Assembly: GCA_964484065.1 (NCBI GenBank)
Contig: CAZAEW010000010.1
Location: forward strand, 25,698 to 89,697
Direction: 5' to 3'
Source: JAEVLT01 sp964484065
Lineage (GTDB): Bacteria; Bacillota; Bacilli; Bacillales; Cytobacillaceae
Length of the DNA: 64,000 nucleotides
This document shows positions 7,654 through 16,402 of the stretch, piece by piece. The translations under genes were made by a program, and so were the position numbers. A model generated the notes under the pieces. It did not search any database and was not told the origin of the DNA. It saw nothing but the letters and a program-made list of their open reading frames with translations. How positions within the stretch are numbered: the first letter of the stretch is position 1; each line of letters opens with the position of its first letter.

Positions 7654-8514
7654 TTAACTTAAAAGCCCGCCGCATTGCTTTTGGATTTCTGTTTTAAATA
7701 ATGCCTGCAGTTTTTTGGTAATTGCACCCGGTCTCCCGCCGCTGAGAGCTGCTCCGTCTATTTCAATAATCGGCGTCACTTCAGAAGTCGTGCTGGAGAG
7801 AAACGCCTCATCCGCATTCAAAAGATCTTCAAGCGAGAATGTCCGCTCTTCTACTGGAATGTGGTTGGCCTCACACGCTTTTAAGATGACATCTTTGGTG
7901 ATCCCTTTTAAAATGAAGTTGTTGGATTCATGGGTAATCACAGTGCCGTTTTTGACAATAAAAATATTGGATGAACTTCCTTCCGTCACATTCTGACCGC
8001 GATGGAGTATCGCTTCATAACAGCCGTTTTTCGCCGCTTTTTGTTTAGCAAGGACATTTCCCAGCAGATTCAAGCTTTTAATGTCGCAGCGCAGCCAGCG
8101 AATATCCTCAGTCAACAGCGTTTTGACTCCTGTCTCAAAGTTTTTCACTGGACGGTCCAGCACTTTCGTATATGCCACAAACGACGGAGTAACCGTCCCT
8201 GCAGGAAAAGCGTGATTTCTTGGAGCAACGCCTCTTGATACTTGGAGATAAATAATTCCAAGTTTCAGCCCGTTCTTCCTGATTAATTCCTCGAGCATTC
8301 CTGTCAGCTGTTCTTCCGAATAATGAAGACTGATTTCCAAGCTGTTCGTACTCCGGAATAACCGTTCAAGATGCTCTTTGATTGTAAACATTTTTCCGTT
8401 ATAAACGCGAATGACTTCATAAACCCCATCGCCAAATTGGCAGCTGCGGTCTTCAATATCCATTTTGGCAGAATCCCGTTCAATCATTTCCCCATTTATA
8501 ATAGCCCATTTCAT
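7654..8514 (-). CDS. dat: D-amino acid aminotransferase
   Basis: A fold-type IV PLP enzyme of 286 residues that interconverts D-amino acids and 2-oxo acids, notably supplying D-glutamate or using D-alanine for cell wall work. The catalytic lysine is K146 in DIKSLNLLGNV, the GDGVYEVIRVYNGKMF block is at residues 28-43, and the cofactor phosphate region includes GSSSNIFIV and SSTTSEVTPI. The length fits the family. A clear AAAGGAG ribosome site precedes the ATG at 8514. Immediately upstream is a truncated remnant of pepV, the gene that commonly precedes dat in Bacillaceae, suggesting that dat is transcribed from the old pepV promoter. Confidence 0.95.
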   Translation of the reverse strand: MKWAIINGEMIERDSAKMDIEDRSCQFGDGVYEVIRVYNGKMFTIKEHLERLFRSTNSLEISLHYSEEQLTGMLEELIRKNGLKLGIIYLQVSRGVAPRNHAFPAGTVTPSFVAYTKVLDRPVKNFETGVKTLLTEDIRWLRCDIKSLNLLGNVLAKQKAAKNGCYEAILHRGQNVTEGSSSNIFIVKNGTVITHESNNFILKGITKDVILKACEANHIPVEERTFSLEDLLNADEAFLSSTTSEVTPIIEIDGAALSGGRPGAITKKLQALFKTEIQKQCGGLLS

Positions 8515-8534
8515 GGTTTGTTGCTCCTTTATAT

Positions 8535-8621
8535 TTAACTTTTGATATGTAAAAGCTCCTGTGTCTCTTCAATGAGTGCATCTTTTCTAATTTCAATTTC
8601 ACTCATCCAATCCATATTCAT
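8535..8621 (-). pseudogene. pepV: N-terminal remnant of dipeptidase pepV (28 codons)
   Basis: An intact ribosome site (AGGAGGG) and ATG at 8621 open a 28-codon frame beginning MNMDWMSEIEIRKDALIEET and ending QELLHIKS before TAA. This closely resembles the first residues of PepV/YtjP dipeptidases (M20 family, pattern MNWxEEVxKRKDxLIxDTQxLLxIxSV). A full PepV has about 465 residues, so almost the whole gene is missing. The dat ribosome site follows within 20 bases. The simplest reading is an internal deletion that kept the promoter, ribosome site and start, and joined them to dat. It may still be translated as a leader peptide coupled to dat. Confidence 0.7.
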
Positions 8622-8782
8622 TAACTTTTTAGACCCTCCTTATTTTTAATATATGTCATTATTATTATTGCAAAGATACCGGCATTTTTCTTTTAAAAAA
8701 TAAAAAGTTTGAAATACGGTATAAATCTTAGGCAAAAACGCTTATTTTTTTAATAGTTCGGAATATTCACCTTACATTCTTC

Positions 8783-9038
8783 TATAATGGTATAGATAAC
8801 GAAATGCAAGGGGGGAATTCGCACAATTTAATATTAGTTTAATCAATATGGTGGAAATTTTAAGAAATAATCAGTAAAATAAAGTTAGAGGTATCTCAAC
8901 AGTGATTGCACTGCAACTTTCGATGAAAAGGGGTTGTCTGTGGAGAAGAAAACTACATATTATTGAAGACTTTTCTTCAAAGAGGCGTCGGTAGCAGGAA
9001 TTTGCCATAGGTTTGAAAAAAGGATAGGGAGTGGTTCT
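8783..9038 (+). promoter_or_regulatory. Possible promoter and long untranslated leader of ytzE
   Basis: TATAAT at 8783-8788 is a good -10 box, but the -35 box is weak. If used, it gives a leader of about 240 bases before ytzE. The leader contains small hairpins (CAGTG-ATTG-CACTG near 8900 and GAAGA-CTTT-TCTTC near 8970) but no recognised riboswitch. The rest of the 8622-9038 gap shows nothing else that I can name. Confidence 0.35.
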
Positions 9039-9260
9039 TTGAAACCTTCGACCAACCGAATGTTAAACCGTATTAAGTGCATCTACATGTTTATCTCCAA
9101 AAACGGTACTGTGACAACACAGGAACTTGTAGAGGAATTTGGTATCACTCCTCGCACCATACAACGAGATTTGAATGTCTTAGCCTATAATGACCTGGTC
9201 ATTAGCCCAAGCCGTGGGAAATGGACGATCACGAAGAAGAAAGTTAAGATATCCTCTTGA
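9039..9260 (+). CDS. ytzE: Small DeoR-type HTH regulator YtzE
   Basis: A protein of 73 residues that is almost only a DeoR-type winged helix-turn-helix: RIKCIYMFISKNGTVTTQELVEEFGITPRTIQRDLNVLAYNDLV. It lacks the C-terminal sugar-phosphate sensing domain of full DeoR regulators. The start MKPSTNRML and the ending WTITKKKVKISS match B. subtilis YtzE nearly residue for residue. The target is unknown. It is a single gene with a long leader and a strong terminator shared with the convergent speD. Confidence 0.9.
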   Translation: MKPSTNRMLNRIKCIYMFISKNGTVTTQELVEEFGITPRTIQRDLNVLAYNDLVISPSRGKWTITKKKVKISS

Positions 9261-9309
9261 TATTAAACGAAGGTGATTAACACTTCATAATAATGAGTCC
9301 TCAAAAAAC

Positions 9310-9343
9310 AACAGCATGCAGCACAAGTGCATGCTGTTTTTCT
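9310..9343. terminator. Bidirectional terminator between ytzE and speD
   Basis: ACAGCATGCA (9311-9320) and TGCATGCTGT (9328-9337) form a perfect ten-base-pair stem with a seven-base loop, followed by T residues. Confidence 0.8.
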
Positions 9344-9349
9344 GTATTT

Positions 9350-10156
9350 CTAAATGATATTTTTTCCATAAAATATTTCATCCATCTCCATTTTCAGGCT
9401 GTCGGTGATGGTTTCAATTTCCTCCTTCGTCAGTTTTTCTTTTGTATAGCCAAAAAGATAGTTATTTAAGTCAAAATCCCTTAATTTGCATTTCGTATGA
9501 AAGATATTTTCCTGATAAACATTCACATCGATCATATAATACAAATCGATGACATCATCCGGTATGTAATTTTGGATAGAACTAATCTCATGATCAATGA
9601 AAAGCTTATGCCCGTTTTTGTCCCTTGTAAAACCGCGGACACGATAGTCAATTGTCATAATATCTGTATCAAATGAACGAATCAAATAATGTAAAGCCTT
9701 CAGCGGGGAGATTTCCCCGCATGTTGAGACATCAATATCTGCTCTAAAAGTACAGATTCCTTCATCCGGATGATATTCAGGATATGTATGGACAGTGATA
9801 TGGCTCTTGTCCAGCTGCATCACAACAGATTCAGGCAGGGGTCCTGGTGATTCATCGAAAGATTCATTTGAAGCATCTTCAACTGGTCCCTCGGAAACAA
9901 GCATGGTAACACTTGCTCCCTGCGGTTCGAAATCCTGGCTGGCAACATTTAAAACGTGCGCGCCAATGATTTTAGAAACATGTTTTAGTATTTTGGTTAA
10001 CCGCTTCGCGCTGTATTGTTCATCAATATATTCAAGGTACGCTTCACGTTCAACTTTCGACTTGGTGTAGCATATATCATACATATTAAAGCTTAAGGAT
10101 TTCGTTAAATTATTAAAGCCATGCAATTCAATCCTCTGCTCATGTGTCAGCTTCAT
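9350..10156 (-). CDS. speD: S-adenosylmethionine decarboxylase proenzyme, long (E. coli-like) form
   Basis: SpeD provides decarboxylated SAM, the aminopropyl donor for spermidine. The protein of about 268 residues is the long class 1A form known from E. coli, not the 126-residue form of B. subtilis. The self-cleaving site is LDKSHITVHTYPE, where S118 becomes the pyruvoyl group, and the catalytic cysteine is in DVSTCGEISP (C146). I chose the ATG at 10156 because GGGG is eight bases upstream; another ATG lies two codons earlier. No spermidine synthase gene is nearby, so the gene stands alone here. Confidence 0.93.
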   Translation of the reverse strand: MKLTHEQRIELHGFNNLTKSLSFNMYDICYTKSKVEREAYLEYIDEQYSAKRLTKILKHVSKIIGAHVLNVASQDFEPQGASVTMLVSEGPVEDASNESFDESPGPLPESVVMQLDKSHITVHTYPEYHPDEGICTFRADIDVSTCGEISPLKALHYLIRSFDTDIMTIDYRVRGFTRDKNGHKLFIDHEISSIQNYIPDDVIDLYYMIDVNVYQENIFHTKCKLRDFDLNNYLFGYTKEKLTKEEIETITDSLKMEMDEIFYGKNII

Positions 10157-10345
10157 GCTCATTTCCCCTCATATCCATTTTTCAATCTAAATATTTTTTA
10201 TCTTGCCCATTCTTTTTTATAAAAACCATAAATGAAGTTGATTTTATCTTTTAAGATGATATATTAATATAGTAATTCACTTTAACACTTAAAAGCGTTT
10301 ATGCGGAAAAGAGAAAGTAATAGGATTTTAGAAAGGTAGGAAAAA

Positions 10346-11686
10346 ATGGCAAATGAACAACAAAATTTAAAAAGGCAATTACTGCCGAGACATGTGCAAT
10401 TTATTGCGCTTGCCGGCATGATTGGAACAGGAATTTTTAAGGGCAGCTCCGATACCTTAAAAATGGCGGGCCCAAGTGTGACGGTTGCTTATTTAATCGG
10501 AGGGCTGCTGCTTTTTATTGTCATCGCCGCTTTAGGGGAAATGGCCATTGTGTATCCGAATTCAAATGTGCAGCATCTTGTCTTTAAAGCATTTGGGTTT
10601 CGAGTCTCGTTTATTGTCGGATGGCTTTATTGGATTAATTATATTATTGTGACCGTAGTGGAATTATTGGCAGCAGGAAGCTTTTTGCAGTTTTGGTATC
10701 CGTCACTTCCTCTGTGGCTGTTAAGTTTTCTTTGTGCGGCTGTCATCGTTGGAATCAATCTCTTTGAAGTGAAATATTATGGCGAGGTTGAATTTTGGTT
10801 TGCCGGAATAAAAATTGCGGCCTTAATTGCGTTTATCCTTCTTGGCAGCTTCATCATTTTTGGTGTTGTTCCAAGCTCGATTCATAGCCCTTCTCAAAAT
10901 TTTATCGGCCATGGCGGCTTTTTTCCTCATGGCATAAAAGGAACTCTGAATGCTTTCCTTGTGGTCATGTTTTCATATGGGGGCGCTGAACTGATTGGTG
11001 TCGCTGTGACAGAAACGAAAGATGCGGAGCGTGTTTTACCCCGCATCGTAAAAGGAACAATTTGGCGGGTCATCATTTTTTACATTTTCCCGATTTTAAT
11101 TATTTGCGGAATCATCCCTTGGAATGAAGTGACCGGAAAAGAATCACCCTTTGTGCAGGTATTTAGTTTATCGGGTCTTCCAGGTGCTGCCAACGTCATG
11201 AACTTTGTTTTGTTAACGGCTGTGCTATCTGCGGCCAACTCTGGAATCTATGCTACATCGCGGACATTGTATTCCATGGCTCAAAGCGGCGAGGCACCGA
11301 AAGCCCTGTTAAAAACGAACACAAAAGGAACCCCACTGCGCGGAATTATCATTACCAGCATTTGTATTTTAATGGGGGTCTTCCTTGCCTATTTAACGCC
11401 GGATCAGGTTATCAACTATTTAATGTCCATTCCCGGTTTTACGATTATGCTTATTTGGATCTTCATTTGCTGGGCACACATTAAACTGCGTTCACACTAT
11501 AAATCAGACAAACCTGATTTTCATTTAAAGTTTTATCCCTATACAAATCTGTTAGCAATGGTGTCTTTATTCATTATTGTTGTATCCTTTATGTTTAATA
11601 AAGACAATTTGATCGGCACGATTGTTTGTCTGGTCACCGTCGGAATGCTGACATTACTTTCTTTTATCGTTAAAATAAAAAAATAG
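10346..11686 (+). CDS. Amino acid permease of the APC superfamily
   Basis: A 446-residue membrane protein with about 12 transmembrane segments. The N-terminal consensus of the AAT family is clear: RHVQFIALAGMIGTGIFKGSSDTLKMAGPSVTVAYLIGG (about residues 16-54), then GEMAIVYP and FSYGGAELIGVAVTETKDAERVLPR (about residues 209-233). Such permeases bring amino acids in by proton or cation symport. The substrate cannot be read from the sequence. It is a single gene with a good ribosome site (AGGTAGG) and a strong terminator shared with the convergent sensor kinase gene. Confidence 0.88.
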   Translation: MANEQQNLKRQLLPRHVQFIALAGMIGTGIFKGSSDTLKMAGPSVTVAYLIGGLLLFIVIAALGEMAIVYPNSNVQHLVFKAFGFRVSFIVGWLYWINYIIVTVVELLAAGSFLQFWYPSLPLWLLSFLCAAVIVGINLFEVKYYGEVEFWFAGIKIAALIAFILLGSFIIFGVVPSSIHSPSQNFIGHGGFFPHGIKGTLNAFLVVMFSYGGAELIGVAVTETKDAERVLPRIVKGTIWRVIIFYIFPILIICGIIPWNEVTGKESPFVQVFSLSGLPGAANVMNFVLLTAVLSAANSGIYATSRTLYSMAQSGEAPKALLKTNTKGTPLRGIIITSICILMGVFLAYLTPDQVINYLMSIPGFTIMLIWIFICWAHIKLRSHYKSDKPDFHLKFYPYTNLLAMVSLFIIVVSFMFNKDNLIGTIVCLVTVGMLTLLSFIVKIKK

Positions 11687-11690
11687 TCTC

Positions 11691-11724
11691 ATTGAAAAAG
11701 CCGGTATTCACCGGCTTTTTCAAT
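11691..11724. terminator. Bidirectional terminator between permease and sensor kinase
   Basis: ATTGAAAAAGCCGG and CCGGCTTTTTCAAT form a perfect 14-base-pair stem with a six-base loop; the T-rich arm serves both directions. Confidence 0.85.
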
Positions 11725-11732
11725 CAGATCAT

Positions 11733-13349
11733 TTATCGCTTAGCTTTATACGGAATTGTCACAATAAATGCCGTTCCCTCGTCTTCATTTGTGTGAACTT
11801 CAATGTCTCCTTTTATTTTATCAATGCTTTGTTTAACGAGAAATAAGCCAAATCCCCGATTGTCTCCTTTGGTGGAAAAGCCTTTATGAAAAATTTTTTT
11901 GCGCAAATTCTCGTCCATTCCTTTTCCCGTATCATGAATTTCCAAGACAAGAACATCTTCAAAGTAGTCAAACCTTAGGGTAATCCATTTTCTTGCACTG
12001 TTTTTGACAGCGTCAACCCCATTATCAATTAAATTCCCCAGAATGGTAATGACCTCATGGATCAAATCTTGTTCTTCCGTTTCAGGGACAATGCCTTCGC
12101 CGTTAATAGTAAATTCTGCTCCTGATTCCCTTGCATAGCTAAGCTTTCCTAGTAAAAATCCTGCCAGAACAGGGTCCTTGAATCTGTCCATCACAAACTT
12201 AAGCTCCGTCTGTTGAAAATCAATTAATTTTTCAATATAAGCCGGAATCGCCTGATAATGTTCCATTTGCACTAAGCCTGAAATGACGTGCAGCTTATTC
12301 ATAAATTCATGTGACTGTGCCCGCAATGCTTCTGCATACAGTTTGGCTCCTGTTAACTGCTCTGCTAATTGCTTGATTTCTGTTTTATCGCGAAATGTAA
12401 GAATGGCACCGGCAATTTTTCCTTTTACAATAACCGGTGCTTGATTCACTAAGATCGTAATGCCATTTAAAACCTGTTCCTGATTTACTTGATATTCCCC
12501 AGTTTCCAAGGCATGCGTCAATTTCGTACCGGGAATAAAATTCTCAAGCATTTCTCCTGCGGGATTTTTGCGGAAACCGGCAGCTTGAAACAATCGAATC
12601 GCTTCATTATTAACAAGCCTAATGCGGCCGGAAGAATCAAGCGCCAATATCCCTTCCTTAGCTGACTGCAGCATCGCACTCCGTTCTTCCAAAAGCTTGG
12701 CTATTTCAATTGGTTCTAATCCAAATAGAATTTGTTTAATTTTTCTTGCCAAAAATAAGGCCCCAAGTATTCCAACTAATATTCCAAAAATTGCACTTAT
12801 GTAGATAATCTGCCGGCTTTGCGCCACTGCTTTATTTACTCTTTTTATCAATATACCGACTGCAACCGCACCTATTTGCTTATGATGATCGTCAAACACA
12901 GGGGTAAAAGATCGTAATGATACTCCCAGGGTTCCCTTCGCAATTGAAATATGTTCTTTTCCCTGCAAAACGGCAGCCTCATCCCCGCCGACAAAGTGTT
13001 CTCCTATTCTTTTTCGATTGGGATGCGACTTTCTGATTCCGTTCATATCCATGACGACTACAAATTCTACCTTTGTGATACGCCTGATCTCCTCAGCAGC
13101 TCCTTGAATCTTGTCTTCTTTTTTATGATTTTTTAACCCTTCAATGACAATTGGATTTTTTGCAGTCATTCTGGCGATGTCCGTTGCTTTTTCAGTCAGA
13201 TTATTTTCGGTTTCTTTTGTAATTCTTGCACTTATTAAGATATCTGTTGCGAAAAGCGCCATGAGCACTACAACACAGACAAGCAGCGCAATCGTTGTTT
13301 GCAATCTCCATTTCGGTTTTCTTAACCGTAAGTCCCATCCGAGCCCCAC
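11733..13349 (-). CDS. dctS: CitA/DcuS-family sensor histidine kinase (DctS-like)
   Basis: A kinase of 538 residues. It has a transmembrane segment at about 18-36, an extracytoplasmic Cache-type ligand domain (about 40-178, with MDMNGIRKSHPNRKRIGEHF), a second transmembrane segment at about 180-201, a PAS domain (about 220-320), a dimerisation helix with phosphorylated H347 in AQSHEFMNKLHVISG, and a HATPase domain with LIDNGVDAVK, DTGKGM and GFGLFLV. This architecture senses C4-dicarboxylates or citrate. The gene follows its response regulator by 27 bases, and dctP is divergent, which supports a dicarboxylate-sensing role. The start is GTG. The B. subtilis operon also has the binding protein DctB, which is absent here. 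Confidence 0.85.
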   Translation of the reverse strand: MGLGWDLRLRKPKWRLQTTIALLVCVVVLMALFATDILISARITKETENNLTEKATDIARMTAKNPIVIEGLKNHKKEDKIQGAAEEIRRITKVEFVVVMDMNGIRKSHPNRKRIGEHFVGGDEAAVLQGKEHISIAKGTLGVSLRSFTPVFDDHHKQIGAVAVGILIKRVNKAVAQSRQIIYISAIFGILVGILGALFLARKIKQILFGLEPIEIAKLLEERSAMLQSAKEGILALDSSGRIRLVNNEAIRLFQAAGFRKNPAGEMLENFIPGTKLTHALETGEYQVNQEQVLNGITILVNQAPVIVKGKIAGAILTFRDKTEIKQLAEQLTGAKLYAEALRAQSHEFMNKLHVISGLVQMEHYQAIPAYIEKLIDFQQTELKFVMDRFKDPVLAGFLLGKLSYARESGAEFTINGEGIVPETEEQDLIHEVITILGNLIDNGVDAVKNSARKWITLRFDYFEDVLVLEIHDTGKGMDENLRKKIFHKGFSTKGDNRGFGLFLVKQSIDKIKGDIEVHTNEDEGTAFIVTIPYKAKR

Positions 13350-13376
13350 TTTTTTCCCTCTTTCAATTGAAACTGA

Positions 13377-14054
13377 TCATCCAATTTGATAACGATTCAC
13401 CGGTCTGCCAACCCCGCCATACTGAACATGAATTTTCACCTGACCTTCTTTTTCCAAAAAATCAAGATATCTTCGAGCGGTCACTCTGGCAATGCCAATT
13501 CCTTCTGCCACCTCTTCAGCTGAAACCGGATCCCGCTCGATGGAAATAAAGTCAACTATCTTTTGGAGCGTATTTCCGTTCAGACCTTTTGGCAGGAGAA
13601 AACTTTCTTTTGTTTCACTCGTTTTCATATATCGCAGACGGTCCAATTCCTGCTGAGTAAGATTTTTTTTCTCATTCAGCATCATTTTGTAGGACCTGTA
13701 GTTTTCAAATGATTTTTTGATTCTTTCAAACGTAAAAGGCTTGATGATATAATCAATGGCTCCTTGCTGCAGAACATGATGGATGGTTTCCATATCACTG
13801 GCAGCAGTTATCGCAATAATATCAATTTCAAGACCCTCAGAACGAATTTCTTTTAACATTTCCAAGCCGCCTAAATAAGGCATATATAAATCAACAATTG
13901 CAAGATCCGGCGTACAGTCTCGGGCTAATTCTATTCCATTCAGTCCATTCGATGCTATACCTGCCACCTCAAATCCGTCAATTCTTTCAATAAATTGACG
14001 GTGGACTTCCTGAACCATTGGATCATCTTCTACTAAAATGACTTTCAATGACAC
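13377..14054 (-). CDS. dctR: Response regulator of C4-dicarboxylate uptake (DctR-like)
   Basis: A CitB-family regulator of 225 residues. The receiver domain has D10/D11, the phospho-acceptor D55 in LAIVDLYMPY, T83 and K105 in YIIKPF. The C-terminal part (about residues 165-225) contains a helix-turn-helix (SAEEVAEGIGIARVTARRYLDFLEKEGQV) ending GGVGRPVNRYQIG, as in DcuR/DctR. It is the first gene of the regulator-kinase operon and is divergent from dctP, its likely target. The start is GTG with AAGGGG upstream. The order (regulator first, then kinase) differs from the B. subtilis dctB-S-R operon. Confidence 0.87.
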   Translation of the reverse strand: MSLKVILVEDDPMVQEVHRQFIERIDGFEVAGIASNGLNGIELARDCTPDLAIVDLYMPYLGGLEMLKEIRSEGLEIDIIAITAASDMETIHHVLQQGAIDYIIKPFTFERIKKSFENYRSYKMMLNEKKNLTQQELDRLRYMKTSETKESFLLPKGLNGNTLQKIVDFISIERDPVSAEEVAEGIGIARVTARRYLDFLEKEGQVKIHVQYGGVGRPVNRYQIG

Positions 14055-14303
14055 GGTTATTCCCCTTCTTTTCGAAAAATAAATTAAGAATGTTGTTTAT
14101 ATTCTTATATTAATATATTAGTCTTTCAAAGCCAATTACTACCCTTAATAATAATACAGATCCCACAGAAAAAATCTGTTATATAACAATAAGAACATTA
14201 AGAACAATATGACCAAAATACTGTCATTATCTGAATCTTCGACTAACATACAAAAAAGAGGCAATTTTATTTATTCTAATATTTTCAGAGGGGTAGAGGC
14301 AAA
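14055..14303. promoter_or_regulatory. Divergent regulatory region dctR / dctP with palindrome and direct repeat
   Basis: The 249-base gap is AT-rich. A perfect 12-base palindrome TGTTATATAACA lies at 14177-14188 and is followed by a direct repeat AAGAACA at 14190-14196 and 14199-14205. These are candidate sites for the response regulator in front of dctP. I see no confident -35/-10 pair. Confidence 0.4.
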
Positions 14304-15593
14304 GTGAAATTAAGCTTTAAAAATTTAACTGTTCAAGTGCTGACAGGTATTATTATCGGTATAATAATTGGCTTTCTGTTTCCAAAATTCGGAGCAGAGT
14401 TGAAAGTATTAGCAGATATTTTTATTAAACTGATTAAAATGCTTATTGCACCCATTGTATTTTTTACAATTGTCATTGGAATCGGAAATATGGGTGATGT
14501 AAAAAAAGTTGGCCGAATCGGGGGAAAAGCGCTTCTTTATTTTGAAATCATCTCCACCTTTGCACTTGCAATTGGGCTGTTAATCGTGAATGTCATCAAA
14601 CCTGGTTCCGGTTTTAACATTCATGCGGTCAAAGGAGGAGACATCTCTCAATTTACACAGCAGGCAAAAGAAACCAGCCACGGGGCGATCGATTTTATTT
14701 TAGGAATCATTCCGGACAATATTGTGGCCGCCTTGGCAAAAGGGGATTTGCTGCCAATTCTGTTTTTTGCCGTTCTATTTGGGATTGCCACATCGATGTT
14801 AGGTGAAAAAGGCAAACCAATCATTTCCCTTTTCGAACATTTTGCAGAAGTATTTTTTAAAATTGTAAACATTGTGATGAAATTTTCACCAATTGCGGCA
14901 GCCGGCGCTATGGCTTATACGATTGGAAATTTTGGTCTCGGTTCATTAGTTTCATTAGGAAAGCTGATGGGAAGTGTTTATATCACAATGTTCCTTTTCA
15001 TCGCGATCGTTTTAGGCCTTGTTACAAAATTATACGGATTTAACGTTTTTAAATTTATTGCTTATATAAAAGAGGAGATTCTTCTCGTATTAGGCACTTC
15101 TTCTTCTGAGTCTGCTCTGCCAAAATTGATGGAGCGTCTTGAAAAATTTGGCTGTTCCAAATCTGTTGTCGGACTTGTAGTCCCGACAGGTTATTCCTTT
15201 AACCTTGACGGTACTGCCATCTATCTTTCGATGGCAGCGCTATTTATCGCACAGGCATACGGTGTTGATTTGACTCTTTGGCATCAAATTACACTGCTTG
15301 GGATTCTCATGCTGACTTCCAAAGGAGCCGCGGGGGTTACCGGTTCCGGGTTTATTACTCTTGCTGCGACACTTTCAGCGTTCCCATCGATTCCTGTTGA
15401 AGGGATTGCCTTACTACTTGGTGTAGACCGCTTTATGTCTGAGGCACGCGCGATTACCAATTTAATTGGCAACGGTGTTGCAACAGTCGTTGTTTCCAAG
15501 ATGGAGAATGAATTCCATCCAAATCCAGCTGGAACTGAAGTTGAAGAAGGAAACGTCATGACTGGTTTACAAATGAATACCGAAAAAGCGTAA
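14304..15593 (+). CDS. dctP: C4-dicarboxylate/proton symporter (DAACS family)
   Basis: A 429-residue transporter for succinate, fumarate and malate, in the same family as glutamate/aspartate symporters. The serine-rich re-entrant loop is visible as LLVLGTSSSESALPKLMERL (about residues 257-276), followed by GYSFNLDGTAIYLSMAALFIAQA and SKGAAGVTGSGFITLAATLS, and finally LLLGVDRFMSEARAITNLIGNGVATVVVSK, which forms the substrate site. The start is GTG with GAGG upstream. It is divergent from the dctR-dctS operon and presumably activated by it. It is called dctP in Bacillus and dctA in E. coli. Confidence 0.92.
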   Translation: MKLSFKNLTVQVLTGIIIGIIIGFLFPKFGAELKVLADIFIKLIKMLIAPIVFFTIVIGIGNMGDVKKVGRIGGKALLYFEIISTFALAIGLLIVNVIKPGSGFNIHAVKGGDISQFTQQAKETSHGAIDFILGIIPDNIVAALAKGDLLPILFFAVLFGIATSMLGEKGKPIISLFEHFAEVFFKIVNIVMKFSPIAAAGAMAYTIGNFGLGSLVSLGKLMGSVYITMFLFIAIVLGLVTKLYGFNVFKFIAYIKEEILLVLGTSSSESALPKLMERLEKFGCSKSVVGLVVPTGYSFNLDGTAIYLSMAALFIAQAYGVDLTLWHQITLLGILMLTSKGAAGVTGSGFITLAATLSAFPSIPVEGIALLLGVDRFMSEARAITNLIGNGVATVVVSKMENEFHPNPAGTEVEEGNVMTGLQMNTEKA

Positions 15594-15603
15594 CAGAAGC
15601 TTA

Positions 15604-15657
15604 AATATCAAAAAAGCCGCTTCATCTTATAGATGATCAAGCGGCTTTTTTGATATT
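15604..15657. terminator. Bidirectional terminator between dctP and the pseudouridine synthase gene
   Basis: A perfect 19-base-pair stem (15604-15622 with 15639-15657) contains GCCGCTT/AAGCGGC and flanking A and T runs in both directions. Confidence 0.9.
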
Positions 15658-16377
15658 TTATTTAACTTGATAGTTCTGAAGCAATTCCACTTCTTCTTCT
15701 GTCAGCTCCCGGTATTCACCAAGTTCAAGTGTTTCATCAAGCAAGAGAGGCCCCATTGTGATCCGTTTTAAATAAACAACCCGCTTTCCGACTGCTTCGA
15801 ACATCCTTTTTACTTGATGAAATTTCCCTTCCGTAATGGTTAACTCAATATCGGAACGAATACCAGATTTCAGAATCTTTAATTCTCCGGGTTTGGTAAC
15901 ATAGCCGTCATCTAATATGACCCCTTTTTCAAAGGCTGCAACATCATTTTCGGTCACTTCACCGTCGATAACAGCAAAATACGTTTTTGGGACATGTTTT
16001 TTTGGTGACAGGAGCCGATGAGCAAGCTGACCGTCGTTGGAAATCAACAGCAGCCCTTCGGTATCCTTATCAAGCCTGCCAACAGGAAACGGTTCATACA
16101 CTTGATCTTCCATTTCCAGTAAATCAATGACCGTCTCTCCTCTATTATCCTCGGTGGCAGAAAGCACCCCGGGAGGCTTATTCATCATCAAGTAAATATA
16201 TTCTTTATATTCAACCTTTTCACCGTAAAGCGTGACTGTCTCGTTGTTTGGGTCAACATGCTGTTTGGAGTCCTTAACAACAATGTCATTAATCCGGACA
16301 GCGCCGTCCTTTAACAGCTTTTTTACTTCTTTTCGGCTTCCATAGCCAAGATTGGCCAGCATTTTATCAATTCTCAT
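15658..16377 (-). CDS. ytzG: RsuA-family rRNA pseudouridine synthase YtzG
   Basis: A protein of 239 residues. It has an S4 RNA-binding domain at residues 1-60 (MRIDKMLANLGYGSRKEVKKLLKDGAVRIN) and a catalytic domain with the aspartate in VGRLDKDTEGLLLISNDG (about residue 104). The family converts a uridine of 16S rRNA (U516 in E. coli) to pseudouridine. I chose the ATG at 16377 because GCAGGTG is six bases upstream and the S4 domain begins there; the frame stays open 30 codons further but into the murJ end. It lies 25 bases behind murJ and is likely cotranscribed with it. Confidence 0.92.
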   Translation of the reverse strand: MRIDKMLANLGYGSRKEVKKLLKDGAVRINDIVVKDSKQHVDPNNETVTLYGEKVEYKEYIYLMMNKPPGVLSATEDNRGETVIDLLEMEDQVYEPFPVGRLDKDTEGLLLISNDGQLAHRLLSPKKHVPKTYFAVIDGEVTENDVAAFEKGVILDDGYVTKPGELKILKSGIRSDIELTITEGKFHQVKRMFEAVGKRVVYLKRITMGPLLLDETLELGEYRELTEEEVELLQNYQVK

Positions 16378-16402
16378 GTTAACACCTGCTTTAGTTAATA
16401 AC

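Noticed and set aside
8922..8993. 23-codon ORF (MKRGCLWRRKL...) in the ytzE leader
   Set aside because: No good ribosome site and no support beyond an open frame of chance length.
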